From Chlamydomonas reinhardtii (taxonomy: Eukaryota > Chlorophyta > Chlorophyceae > Chlamydomonadales > Chlamydomonadaceae): a stretch of DNA of 64,000 bases. The stretch is taken from assembly GCF_000002595.2 (NCBI RefSeq), contig NC_057009.1:4009185-4073184 (forward strand). Reading direction: 5' to 3'. Positions 23,353-49,554 of the stretch are shown one piece after another (position 1 is the first letter of the stretch; every line of letters begins with the position of its first letter). The notes beneath the pieces were generated by a model. That model made no database searches and had not been told where the DNA came from. It saw nothing but the letters and a program-made list of their open reading frames with translations. The position numbers and the translations under genes are program-made.

Positions 23353-24649
23353 GTGGCGGCGTTGTTTTATGTTTGGGGGGAAGCGGGGAGGACAAGCGTA
23401 GATGAATCGCAAGTGGGTCCTGGTGCCGTGTCGGCACCTTGGCATGAACCTGGGGAACGAAATTGTGAATTTTGTGGAACAAGGATGGAACAATTACAAA
23501 GCCCGCCAGTGCAACCATCCAAAAACTACAACCACTGTGACCTGTATGTGAAAGTGGCCGACGGCTGGGGCTCCGCCGCGGCCGTGTGCTGCAGTTGGCT
23601 TTCCCAGAGTGCTGGGGCACATCACCCGGGGGGCCACGTGTGCACACGCTCCGAGATCCGCCGGGCCTTGATTATGCCTCCGGCGTTGTTAACGGCGTGG
23701 TTGTGTTATCAGGTTATAGCCGCCTTGGGTTGTACGCCGAGGGTGGTCAAGATCGGCACGAGGTTCAGTGGAATGGTTCCCGCGACGCCCAGGGCGAGGC
23801 ACTCTGCGGGCGAGTAGTGGACTCCGCCATCCAGCTTGGATTGTCGTTTCGATGTTTCTTCTCTGTGGTGTTACCACAGCGCATATGTCATCATGGAGCT
23901 GTGGCTCAGCTGCCATTCGTGGCAAGCGGCAGGCAGGGCCAGCAGAGGGCTCCGGCAGGGCCACTGGCGATGTGCATGACGTCGAGTCACTATGCAATGC
24001 GGGGCGACATACCGTACAGTGTAAGATTAAGGTTGATTGCAATCACGGTATGGATGGAGGGCCTCCTTTTGCTGCCTGTGGGCAGATGTAGATAGCTAGT
24101 GGGCCAGCAGTTCTCCAGCCCTAACGCTCGCGGCGATCGGTGCCCCCCGTGCCTGCCCTGCCTTGAGTCGGTGCAGATCCATGCCGGTTGCGTGTCCAGC
24201 AGGCCTAGGCCTCCAGGGGCACCACACATGTGCAGTGACCATGTGTCGTTCCTGTTACGGGCGGGCCACGCCGCATCGTGCTGCCAAGTCGCAGGCCTCA
24301 ACCGTCCCACAGGCAACCCTGGGCAACCCAGCACCCCTTTGCCGCCAATGCACACGTCTGGATTCCCCTATCTACCCTCTGGCCATCAGCACTGCCCGTC
24401 TCTATATATCTCAGGAGCTAGCCCTCCTGGATTCCTGCATGCCTATGCGTGCGTCCTCACTGTCATCAGCTCGCACGCACCCGACTCACCCGCTGGACCA
24501 GAACGCGCCGCGGTTGTGTCAGGGCACGGTTCCGATGCACAGAGGGGTGGCATACTGGCATGGGGTACCTATCCAGCTATCCTACTAATCCTCTGGCCAC
24601 CCCAGGATAGGACCGGCTTGCTATCATACGGTATGTGCCTCGTCCTCCA
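23353..24649. other. 3' UTR of coiled-coil gene, then unassigned DNA
   Basis: The first 670 bases are probably 3' UTR. 24030-24650 shows no coding signal, no tRNA-like fold and no recognisable repeat. Confidence 0.5.
24020..24024 (+). terminator. TGTAA poly(A) signal, probable end of coiled-coil gene
   Basis: First plus-strand TGTAA noticed after the stop at 23352, implying a 3' UTR of about 670 bases. Confidence 0.4.
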
Positions 24650-27600
24650 ATCATTTCCAATCCTTGAGGTGCCGGTTCCAATCCTTTCCGTCCCAATCCC
24701 GATCCCTAAAAGCCTGGTTCCAATCCCTGCAGTCCCAAACCCAATCCCTCAAGTGGTGTTCATGGTTAGCTGATAGAGGTTACATGTGGGACGACAGCCG
24801 TGGACTAAGCCAGGGCCCCAAAAACGTACGAGACACGCACGCTCACCCGAGGAGAGATCCCCGAATGACCCCCATGCTCCTCGCCTCCGGAGAGGGGAGG
24901 AACCCCAGGCCCGGCTCACCGCAAACGCTAGCGCTGCTCACCTAAGCCGTGGGTCGGCGTCATAAGACTACCTCTTGCGAGTCCCTAAGCTGACAAGCTA
25001 GGGTGAGGCCGGTGGCGAGTCCGCTGTTGGCCCTACCAAGATAACCCCTCCAACATCATCTGACGCTAGGAATGGGTGCTGGTTCGGGACAAGGTCCCAG
25101 CGGCGCGGAGGCCGACGCAGACTCACAAACGCAGCTAGCCGTGACCAGAAGTCCGCAATCACCTCCACACCTATCCTTCGTACAACAGCAACCTCCGCAG
25201 TCCGGTCTGCAGCATCACGGCAAGCGTAAAGGCGCTGTCGGCCGTATTCCAGGGCCGCCACAGCAGCCAAGCACACGATGTCCCACACCGCCTGCGATAG
25301 CCCTGGTGGCGCCTGTACTAACCACAACTGGTTCCGTGTGATGTCCACATTCGCATGCTCCCGCATCACATCACGCAGAGCCTCCGCCACCACACAGTCC
25401 CAGAAGTGATGAACCCTAGCGCCAGCAGTCATCTGAGTCCCACACGGGCATTTCTCCACGCGTCCATCTGCGGCCCACGCCGCAAGCATCCCAAAGCCCG
25501 TGAACCCATTGACTGCCAGACGCCAGAGCGGTTCCTTGTGTCGCGGCTCCCACACCAAAGCCCACAGCCGCGCCAGGGCCGCCCGCAGTGCATGAATCGC
25601 TTCCGCTGGCGCCGCGGCGCCGCTGTAGGCCTCTTGGATGAAGGCCAAGTGACGCACGCGGAGCGCGTCGTACGCAGGCGCAAGTTGAAGCTGGGTTGCC
25701 TGCTTCACCGTAAGGGTCAGCAAGGGCACGTCAGCCGCGCCATGCCGCCACCCCAGGCTCTGCGCAAGCAGCAGCCATACCTGGGGGGCAGGAGGCGCGG
25801 AGGCCGCGCCGCCAGGCGCATGCAGTGTGGCCGACGCCGCCACCCTCCACGCCGCCGGTACACGGGCCAGCAGCGCGGAGAACTGGGCAGCAGCATCCGG
25901 GCCGGACTGCAGCTCCGGCGGCACGCGCGCCATATCCGTAATGCGTAGGATGGGGCGCAGGACGGACCGCTTGTACTGTATAGTGCAGCGACGTGCGAGG
26001 CGCGGCCCGAGCGCACCAGCCGGCTTGGAAGCCACCAGCTGGCGCACCGCGGCCAGCGCCTCCCAGCACCGCACTGCCGTGCCGAGCGTGAGCAGACCCG
26101 GCAGCGCCATGAGAGCTGGGAAGTCACGCTCCAAGCCCCCCGCCTGAAGCCCCGCCGCACACGGCAAGACTGGATTGCCCCAGAGCGGAAGTGCAAAGCA
26201 CCAGGGCCCTGGCACCAGCACAGCCGGGCGTAGGATTGTGACCGGAGGCAGGTAGCTGAGGGCACCCAGGAGGCGCACGAGGGCCGGGCAGGTTGCCGCC
26301 ACCGGCTGGCCGAAGATTGCACAGCCATCGGCAGCGGGTCCGACACCGCCGGCCGCCCGCTGCATCGTCAGGACGCAGAGGGGGTGGGCGGCCGTGTGTA
26401 GCTGCTGCACCAGGGCGGTGGCGGCGGCTGTCCACGGCGGCACGTAGGTGTCAGCCACAGAGCCGTGCATGTGCTGCAGCCAGCGCACAGCCAACACAGC
26501 GTGTCGGGCGCGCACGTGTTCCACCACCGGCAGCAATCCAAAGCCGCCATCGCGTGGCGGCAGGGCGACGCAGTCGGAGGGGAGGCCGGGAAGTCGGGCC
26601 CGGCCAGCACCTTGCGGCGTGGCAACGATGATGCGGCGGTCCACAAACCGCACAAGCGTTTTGAGGAAGTCTGCCAAAACCGTCTGCGGCGGTAGACCCG
26701 CAAACTCCATATGGTAGAGCACACGGCTGACGGCGTAGGAGGAGGCACAGAAGCCACGGCCAAAGGCAGTTAGGGGGAGGCCGCAGAGCGTCCCCACGGT
26801 GCCAATGGCAGGGGAGAGGGAAGGAGCCCCCTGGGCTGCAGCCGTGCCAAGTGGGAGGTCGTAGAAGACCACACCCAGCGTGCGCGAGTGCGAGACTACG
26901 CGCAAGCCATGCGCCATAGCAACTGTGTTGGGCGGGGCAGGCGCGGCTACGGCACCGCCAGCACCCGCGGCGGAGGCGCCGGCCGTCACGCCACCAGTGA
27001 CCACAACACCGGCAGCTGCCCAAACCGCGCCCGCCCGAGAAGGCACCGCACCACCGGCCGCCAAGCTGCCCCCACCAGAGTGGCTGGCGCCGGGGCCGCC
27101 GCCAGCCACCGCGCCACCAGCCGCCGCGCCGCCGGCAGCCATGCCGCCGGCAGCTGCCACACTGGTCGCCGCCACGCTGTGAGCTGCCATGTTGCCAGCC
27201 GCTGCGCCGCCAGCCGCCAAGCCAGCAGCGACAGCGCGGGCGGGAGCAGGAGTGGCGCGGCGCCGTGCACCGATGGGCAGAAGCTCCACCTTGTCGAGGT
27301 TAAGGCGCTGCCCAGAGGCGGCGCGGAAGGTCTCCATAGCTGCCAGGAAACCAGGCACGTTGGCCATCCGACGCAAGAACGGCGCAGCGTCGTCCGCATA
27401 GGCAGTAGCGACGAGGCGGATATCCGCCCAGGAGACATCAAAGCCCGCGCGGTCGAGGTAGGCGAAGAGGGCCTGGGCCGGCGCCAAGTACAGAGGAGGC
27501 GCCAGCGGGCACCCCTGCCGTACGCCCGCAATGATGAGGACGAAGGCCGACAGGTAGCCGTTAGCCAGGGCGGCAGAGCGCGTGCCCGTAAGCAGCAGCT

Positions 27601-27888
27601 TGACCCAGGCCAGGAAGCCACTGCCAACGCCCATGACTGCCAAGCACCGGTACAGGAAGTTGCGGTCCAGGGTGTCGTAGGCTTTGTAGAAGTCCAGGAA
27701 GGCCACAACGCCGCGGTCAGCGTCAGCGGTGCTGCCCGCAGCGCCCCCGCCCCCGCCACCGCCACCGCCGCCAGGGCCACCGCCTTCGGCCACCCGCATG
27801 AGCTCCGGCAGAAGCTGCAGCAGTAGGACGTTGTCGGCGATGCGGCGCCCGGGCAGGAAGGCTGTCTGGGCGGGGTGGATCAGCTATC
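24650..27888 (-). mobile_element. 5'-truncated LINE (non-LTR retrotransposon), L1-like
   Basis: A minus-strand frame of 933 codons (27799-24998) is uninterrupted, and reverse-transcriptase homology starts just upstream (HPAQTAFLPGRRIADNVLLL) after a stop near 27888. Reverse-transcriptase motifs, numbered from the Met at 27799, are FLDFYKAYDTLDR (34-46), RQGCPLAPPLY (94-104) and AYADDAAP (133-140, YADD active site). The C-terminus has a Cys/His cluster CPCGTQMT...HHFWDC typical of LINE ORF2 ends. There is no LTR, integrase or protease. The endonuclease half is missing, as expected of 5' truncation during target-primed reverse transcription. The 3' region has a minus-strand TGTAA (24780-24784) and then GGATTGG-type repeats to about 24650. 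The intact frame suggests a young insertion. Confidence 0.85.
24652..24765 (-). repeat. GGATTGG-type degenerate tail repeat at the LINE 3' end
   Basis: Read on the minus strand, units such as GGGATTGGAACC, GGATCGGGATTGG and GGATTGGAACCGGCACC recur several times. They lie just beyond the element's TGTAA, where a LINE would carry its 3' tail. Confidence 0.65.
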
Positions 27889-28305
27889 TACGGGTCCTCT
27901 GGAAAGTGTGACGCATCCTATGCGTCGTCGCGGACAGCGCGATTTCGGCCCAACGCATTGACGTCACGGAATGATCATAGCGTTCTCTATACGTGATCTT
28001 GGTCCCAGGGCGCGAGAGCGAGTGCAGCGTATGAACGAGGCATGTAACTGCGCTTCATTGTCAGGCGCGAGAATGCGCGTGCATAGCGATAACTTGCATC
28101 GCAAGTTTCTAACAGCATAGATACGGTTGTCAGAAAGCACTAAAGCATGAAAATGGGAAGCCATCTCGGCCGGTCGGAAAGGCGAGATCACAAGGATGAC
28201 GAGAAGCAGTATCCATGCATATCGTCTATCGCAAAGATACACAGTTGCGAGGTGCGAACTTATGGAACTTTGGCGGGAGTGCCAGCTCGGCGGCGCCGAT
28301 CTCCC

Positions 28306-28352
28306 GCCCCCCCCCCCACCCCACCCCCCCCCACCCCCCCACCCCCCCACCC
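28306..28352. repeat. Poly-C / CCCCCCCA tract
   Basis: About 47 bases, all C except single A residues every 2-8 bases. The minus strand is G-rich with several runs of at least four G, a potential G-quadruplex. Confidence 0.85.
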
Positions 28353-28454
28353 TCAGCGTGACAGCGACGCCGACCTCGCTCCACCCACGCCCCACCCACC
28401 ACCACCAACATAATGAAGCGCAGCGCTAACTACTCCGGCTACGTCCAGAGCTCG

Positions 28455-28535
28455 GATAGCTGGGCTCAGGGGCTAAGTTCCAATCCCTGGCCGGTAAAAC
28501 CCATTCCTCAAGTGCCAGGTCCAATCCAATCCACG
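28455..28535 (-). repeat. Second GGATTGG-type patch resembling the LINE tail
   Basis: On the minus strand this reads GGATTGGATTGGACCTGGCA, then CTTGAGGAATGGG and GGGATTGGAACTTAG. It shares the wording and orientation of the LINE tail at 24652-24765, about 3.8 kb away. It may be the tail of another severely truncated copy. Confidence 0.5.
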
Positions 28536-29270
28536 GAGGGGTGACGGACGCTGGGACCAATTCAATACCATACCACCCCTCTGCCATGCACGCGTGTGTG
28601 CGCCTCGGCAGTCGACCACGCCGTGGATATGAACCGACACTGTTTATCGACACCACAAAGTAAGCGCTAGGACGATTGAGCGCAGGCGGTAGTGCCGAAG
28701 ACTCGCTCGCTGGTGTGTGGCAAAGGCGCAAGCAGGCGTCTCAGGGCCGAGTTGCAAAGTGATCGCTGGCCGGTTTTGCAGCACCCGAAGCGGCCCTCAC
28801 GGTTAACGCTTCAGCGCGCCACGTGCATGCAGCAGCTAGCGACGCGCAGCGGCGCCAGCAGCAGCAGCAGCAGCAGCGCGAACGCAGGGGCCAGCAGCCA
28901 AGAGTTTTGCTTCCTCCACGACCTGCGTTTTGTAGCTTGTTACATAGATTGTATCTGTACATGTAAGCTGCCATCAACTCGTTGCTTGCATGCGCAGGTC
29001 GCGACCGACCCCGGGTGCATTGTACTACGTCGTGCAGTACCTGTGGCGACTTGTTTTGCTGTCTGGGCTAGCTTTGTTATCACCTGCAAGCATAGACAGC
29101 CACTCCTTTTGAACCGAGATACGGTCATACTGGAAACGGTCAGTAGGGCTCATCTGCCAAAGGGCGCGAGCTGCACATACCGTTTCTAATCCTCTAAGGG
29201 TATATCCGTGACGAGCTCTTCAAAGTTCTATTAAGTCTTGTACCACTCATTGAGTGAAGCGTTTGCGAGT

Positions 29271-39061
<9,791 letters not shown>

Positions 39062-39602
39062 TTAGCATGAGCACCGCGTGCACACGTGTTCTGAAAGCAC
39101 ACACGCAAGTCCACCGCGAGTGCGCGCTGCTGCCGCGAACAAGATAGCTAGCAGCTAGCTAGGTAGAAGCTAAGGCTCCCCTGGCGTGTAGCCCTAGCTG
39201 TGGCTAGCTAGCGCGCGCACACCCCCCAGCAGCAGTGGCGTACACGCTCACCGTTTTGGAAGTAGTTGGAGTCTCCCACGACATTGCCTGCCTGGCGGTA
39301 GCGGCACACCACCACCTTGCACTGCCCCGGCGCGGGGAAGCCGGGGAATGAGTAGCTGGCAGACGCCATGCCGCAGCCCAGCCGCGACGTCGCCCTCCAC
39401 ACAATCTGCACGCACGCGGCAATTTTGCACGTCGGACAACATGATGTCCATGCATAGGTAGAATGAAGCAGCTTTTGAGGGCCGCCCTCAAATCCCTCCG
39501 TTCTCCGCTTTGGACCGGCAACTGCTTTCGCGTGGCAGTGCTTGAACCGGACTTGCGTGGATTTCTGAGACACACACACACACACGCACACACACACACA
39601 CA

Positions 39603-39651
<49 letters not shown>

Positions 39652-39922
39652 GGAGCTAGGAATCGTGGGAGTGCCTAGGCCTCACGGTACCATGAGCACA
39701 CGCATGGGTTTGCACCCTTGAGAGCGTGTGGACACTGATCCCCCCTCAAGGTTAGAGTAGCGGGGGTTGCGCGATTTCCGGTTGGTGAGGCCAGCGCCTT
39801 ACAGCAGCAGGTATGCGAGATAACTTCAGGTAACATCCGTAAACCGTCGCTTTGCTGCATCGCGTACATTGCCTTTGCGCAATGGTTTCCTTGTGCTCTT
39901 AAACACTCTCTCTCACACACAC

Positions 39923-39958
<36 letters not shown>

Positions 39959-42740
39959 ACAACGCATGCACACGCACCTGCGTGAAGTGTCCGACCACGC
40001 GGCCAGTGGAGTAAGAGTCTGTGTAGGGCGTGCTGGTGAACTTGTAGTACGACACCTGGGGTGTGCGGAAGAGGGCGGCGGGGGGCAGGGGCAACAACTG
40101 AGCAAGGCTGTGCATTTCATGCTGGCAGAGGCCGTAGAAGCTCGCTTGCAGATGGCCCTCCCGATCCCCAACCTGCACTTCCACGTGGTCACACGCTATC
40201 TACGCATGTGCAAGCAGGCCCCATCCAACACAGCCACAGCCGCACGCAGCCACAACCACAACCCACGCACGCACCTCGTTGTACCAGGAAGTAATGCCGG
40301 GCGCACACGTCAGCGGTGTGCGCGGGTAGCCAGCCGACATGTACAGGTTCTCACCTGCGGCCACACATACACACACACACAATATTATTACGGCAGCGTT
40401 CGTACACCCATGCCATGGCAGTCTGCTGCGCGTACACGCCTGCCGCCTACAGTGTACACGCGTGCACAGCAGATATGCAGCCAGCTTATAAGCAAGCAAC
40501 CCACCGAAGCGGGTCGCCGAGAAGCCGGGCGGCTGCGTGGCGTGGATGAGCGTGCAGCCCAAGCCTGCGAGCACCTCGGCGTAGGCCTGCGCGTCCGCCG
40601 CCAGAGCCGCGTCCCACTGCAGCGCCGGCACCCCGCCGTGTGCAGCGCGGTAGGAGTTGTGGAGGTCGAGCGCGGCCTGGGCGTCGGGGCAGCCGGAGCC
40701 GTCCAGAGTGACGCCGCTGCCACCCGTGGGAACAGGGGCGGGAGGGCCAGGCGATGGAGGGGAAGGGCTGGGAGGAGGGGGGGAGGGGGGCGGCGGCGAG
40801 GGGGGAGGAGAGTCGACGGGTGGGGGTGGCGAGGGAGGGGGCGAGTCGGGCGGCGGAGGCGAGGGAGGAGGAGGGCTAGGGGGAGGCGAGTCCGGGGGCG
40901 GAGGCGAGGGAGGCGGAGGGGGAGGGGGCGACGGCGAAGGCACTACGTCAGGCGGGGGGCTGGGCGGGGGAGGGCTGGGTGGAGGCGGGGACGGAGGAGG
41001 GGGCGAGGGCGGCGGCGGCACAGGAGGGGGAGGAGAGGGGGGCGGAGGAGGGGGAGGAGAGGGGGGCGGAGGAGAGGGCGGCGGCGGGCTAGGAGGGCTA
41101 GGGCTAGGCGGGGAGCTAGCGGCCTCTGTCGCTCCATCAACCACGGTTGGCAATGCGCCCGGCCGTGGTGAGGGCGGCGCAGGTGACGGCGGCAGCGGCG
41201 AAGGGGGCGCGCTAACTTGCCTAGGCGACGGCGCGGGAGGTGGTGACTTCTTGTTGCGGACCGCCTTGCCGCCTCCGCCTGTTGCGGGGGGCGAGGGTGG
41301 CGGACTCGGTGGCTTCTTGGCCTTCACCTTCTTCTGCAGCAGGTGCCTGTGTTGGTGCGTGTGCTCCTCCTGGTCACCTGCACATCGGGGGGTGGGCACA
41401 ACACGGTGGGCGCGGAGGGTGAAGGGCCTTGGGAAGCGGGTAGGGCATCGTGCTACACGCGGTTGTATGTGCGACGGCGACCGCCGAATGGTCGCATGTT
41501 ACGTTGGCGGTGCTCCCGGCAGGCGCTTCCCAGGTGTGCCGCGGGAGCGACGGTAGCAGAGCATGAGCACCGGTATATCGTGGATGGGGCGCGGGTAGCC
41601 AAACGAATCCCATCAAACAGATACCCAGAGGGGGGACAGCACGACCTATCGCTGGGTTGCGGTGTCCCTTCGTTTGACGTGTCTCTGAGCCTCCTCCGGG
41701 TTGCTAAAGTCCCCGCATGTCGCAAGGCCATTCGCTTTCTAGAGTGCCGACTTCGCATGCCCGGTAAGGGCATCGTGGCACTGCTGCCATTGAGTCCCTC
41801 CCGCCCGATAGGCTGCTCCTCGCACACGGGAGCCGCAGAAAGCAGCAGCAGCAGTACAGAGCGGGACGGGACGGGACAGTCCAGGTACGCCGTGTGGGAC
41901 CATGCGCCAGTCAAGCGCGTCCGCCGACTAGGCAGCTCTATCTGGCTCTATACAATGGTAAGGGCGCAGGGCTGCTTGTTTGGCGCGTGCGGCAGCTGAT
42001 CTCCTAATAGAGCTGCTGCGATCTCTTGTTAGGGGCCTTCGTCGCCGCACCCTAATCGAATGCCCCCGCCACGGACCCACGGTGCAGGCAGCGTATTGCC
42101 ACGGCGTCAACCGCAGTGTCTAACCCGCCGTCGCTCGGTCCATCACCCCCCGTAACCACATTTAAGCAAGCCGTATTGCGCGCTTCTTCGGGACTCCGTG
42201 CATGCATATCCGTGTGCGCGTGGGCCGCTGCATGCTGGCGCGGGGGTTCAGGCGGGGTGTGGTGAGGTGTGTGCGGCTGACTAAAGCACTAATTGACCAG
42301 CGCGGCTTACGCGCGCCGGCAAGGGGGAGTTTGACTATCAGCATCTTAATAGTCTACGTGGTGTTGTGCAAAGCAGCTGCACGGCGAAACAACGCTGCGA
42401 TAGGAGACAGCCCATGCCCCGCGTCGGCTGGATTGTTATCGGGAATGTATGGACTAGCACGCAGACTATCGATAACACACTGGGGGCATGGATTTGCAGA
42501 GGCCCACGGTCTTGGGTAGGACAGACAGAGAGCAATTGAGCCATACGAGCCTATAGCACTCGCACAACCATCGCCCCCCTGTGCGTGCGAAATTTTTATG
42601 TTATCCTCTTCGAAGTGCTAAACGGGGGCGCCAGCTCACGCGAGCAACCCACCTCGCCACTCGACCTCGCCGAGCGCCGACACGCAAACTAGCACCAGCA
42701 CCAGAACAAGCACACATGTCTGCACAGCTCCTCGTAGCAT
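39062..42740 (-). CDS. Secreted CAP/SCP-domain protein with Ser-Pro-rich linker (CAP gene 2)
   Basis: Minus-strand exons in phase: 42740-42653, 41377-40505, 40354-40275, 40055-39978 and 39405-39252, plus a tentative last exon 39090-39062 (about 433 residues). Exon 1 encodes a strong signal peptide (MLRGAVQTCVLVLVLVLVCV). Residues about 35-220 are basic then (S)PPPP-rich, the hydroxyproline-glycoprotein type of volvocine walls. The CAP domain follows: CPDAQAALDLHNSYRAAHGG, ALQWDAALAADAQAYAEVL, GENLYMSAGYPRTPLTCAPG, TSWYNE, GRVVGHFTQIVWRATSRLGC and CKVVVCRYRQAGNVVGDSN, with all core CAP motifs. Sister in architecture to CAP gene 1, with different linker chemistry. If the last intron is not spliced, the frame ends near 39208 instead. 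Confidence 0.82.
39572..39650. repeat. (CA)n microsatellite in CAP gene 2 intron
   Basis: About 79 bases of CA with single CG and TA interruptions, in the intron between 39978 and 39405. Confidence 0.95.
39914..39960. repeat. Second (CA)n microsatellite in the same intron
   Basis: About 47 bases of CA, beginning 18 bases from the splice donor of the exon ending at 39978. In the transcript this is a UG-rich stretch just inside the intron. Confidence 0.9.
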
Positions 42741-44041
42741 GGCTCCGCTCCGTAAAAAGCCACAGGCCGCAAGCTCAGCACTAGTCAGCGTCCTCGCGTC
42801 TACCCTGAGTAACTCAGCATCAAGGTTTGATGTAATACTGTAATACGAGCAGGACTGCAGCGCCTGTTTGACTACTAAGCGCGAACAAAGTCCGCCCGCC
42901 TTCGTCGGTTTCTGAAGCGGCCAAGGGCCTTCCGCTACGAAGGTTTTCAGAACTGTCTGGGAAATATTGTATAAAGTAAATTAAGGTCCAGTAATGGCCT
43001 TAAGGTGAAATGCGTCCGCTGCGGCCTTCCAGCGGCTTTCCTGTGGATGTCCCAGGATGTCCCATTCCTGTGTAGCGACGGGGTAGCGCCCTTTGCGGCC
43101 CTTCAGGTGAATGGCACATCGGCCGCGTTTCCTGGATAGCATCAATATTAAGCTGCAACTTATTACGTTTGCAGCTGGCTGCCCTTCATGACTAGGAACG
43201 AGGTAGAGAGGCACCGCGCCTGGGTGTGACTTGTCCAAACCCGCCACGTTGCAGCCCGGCTGCCTCTTGGGCTGCCCGAACCAAGCCGGCCCGCCAGGTT
43301 TCACGCCAGGCGTCCCTCTTCCCCCGTGCCGCCAACGGTGTCATATCCAAGATGGATCCAGTGGACCGCGATGGCGCCTTGCCATGCGCGTCTGAGGCAC
43401 AAGCCTCGATTCGCGGCAGGTGTGGCCGTAGCTGCGTGCAACTGCGTTCGGTAAGTGAGCCGCCCTTCTGGCGCCGCTGCTCAGCTGCTGTCGTGGAGTG
43501 GTGGTCCATCCTCCAACATGAATTAAAATCTTACATTGCAGAGACGCCACAAACATATGGGAAAACTCCAGGACCTCCACGTGCCCCAAACTCACAACTG
43601 CAACCGTCATGCGTACAAATCCGCTCAATGCAATCCTCTAGCTCATCCGTACAGACGACAAAATCGATCCCGAAATGTCCGGGTGTTACTGCTGGCGGCA
43701 GCAGTTGCTTTCTCAAACGCCTCGCGCCGCCATCGGCCACGGGGGCGCGTCATTATTCAGCTCTCGTCAACCTACAGACCGCGCTCAAACCGATAATCCG
43801 ACGACGTTCGGCGCCTCACATTGATGGTGCGCCTAATGGCCACCTGCATCCCAACTTCCCGGTTAACTGGGCCCACTCCAAGCCCACTCCACAACGCCTT
43901 GGTCGGCTTCTGAACGCCTGCAGCACACGACCAGGCCTCCTCCCGTCACCGTTGGCAGCACACCCTGAACCAGGCGCCGCCAGCTGCAACTGCTGCTGCC
44001 GACGCTCGCAGCTGCTGCCGCTGCTCTTTCAAGCCAGGTGT
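42741..44041. other. CAP gene 2 upstream region and phosphoglucomutase 3' UTR
   Basis: About 43530-44041 is probably the phosphoglucomutase 3' UTR. 42741-43530 must contain the CAP gene 2 promoter. A weak minus-strand frame at 43304-42981 ends in GRKGRYPVATQEWD and SRWKAAADAF; it lacks codon bias and is not called a gene. Confidence 0.5.
43531..43535 (-). terminator. TGTAA poly(A) signal, probable phosphoglucomutase 3' end
   Basis: Minus-strand TGTAA 507 bases past the phosphoglucomutase stop codon. Confidence 0.5.
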
Positions 44042-49043
<5,002 letters not shown>

Positions 49044-49554
49044 GAATCACGATTGCAAGGAACGGATAAGGGGTCGCGAAAGGTTCTATAAGCACAATAC
49101 CTGCCCGAAACGGCATATGGCCTCTATCGAGTGGTTCGAGGTCAACAAATGCAACGGTTCGCATGGGGAGCGCAGCAGTAGGGTCGGAGCCCCTCGCCTC
49201 GCTCGCGCGGCGCGCACCAACACGGCACTCGCCTGGGCACCGAGGCGCGCGACGTGTGGACCTTCGAGCTGAGCATCATGGCGACTAACTATGTCGTCTG
49301 CAGAGCGTCGCAGAACCAAGTCAGAAAATGAGCGGTGTGGGCACCGAATGCCCCATGCGCGGATACACGCTCGATGACCATGTCGAGTGAGCCATTACAT
49401 TGTCGATAGTATCTCTTTCACTTGAAAATCACACGAACTCTAAGCGGGCCAACTGGTGCTGAGCAAAGTTACTATCTGTCGACATTTCTTGTGCTTTCCT
49501 CGATTTACAAATGTCGCTCGCTCTCCCAGGCAGCTCACAAGTGTTGTTTGCGAA
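49044..49554. promoter_or_regulatory. Divergent promoter region (phosphoglucomutase / mTERF-like gene)
   Basis: 511 bases between the divergent start codons. A minus-strand TTATAG about 45 bases before the phosphoglucomutase start is a weak TATA candidate. No other motif stands out. Confidence 0.4.

Larger units (their letters stand above)
27889..29270. other. Intergenic: LINE to PUR-alpha gene
   Basis: No gene. Contains a C-rich tract (28306-28352), a second GGATTGG-type repeat patch (28455-28535) and the upstream region of the PUR-alpha-like gene. Open stretches at 28690-29190 lack codon bias. Confidence 0.55.

Noticed and set aside
26888-27826. 312-codon plus-strand frame
   Set aside because: Antisense of the LINE reverse-transcriptase frame.
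24650-27888. LTR retrotransposon
   Set aside because: No long terminal repeats, protease, RNase H/integrase order or primer-binding site; the motif layout fits a LINE.
28692-29189. 165-codon open stretch upstream of the PUR-alpha gene
   Set aside because: Low codon bias and CAG-run serine/glutamine content. It looks like chance openness in GC-rich DNA.
40657-41556. Plus-strand Gly-Glu-rich frame of 299 codons
   Set aside because: Antisense of the SPPPP linker of CAP gene 2; the minus strand has the signal peptide and CAP domain.
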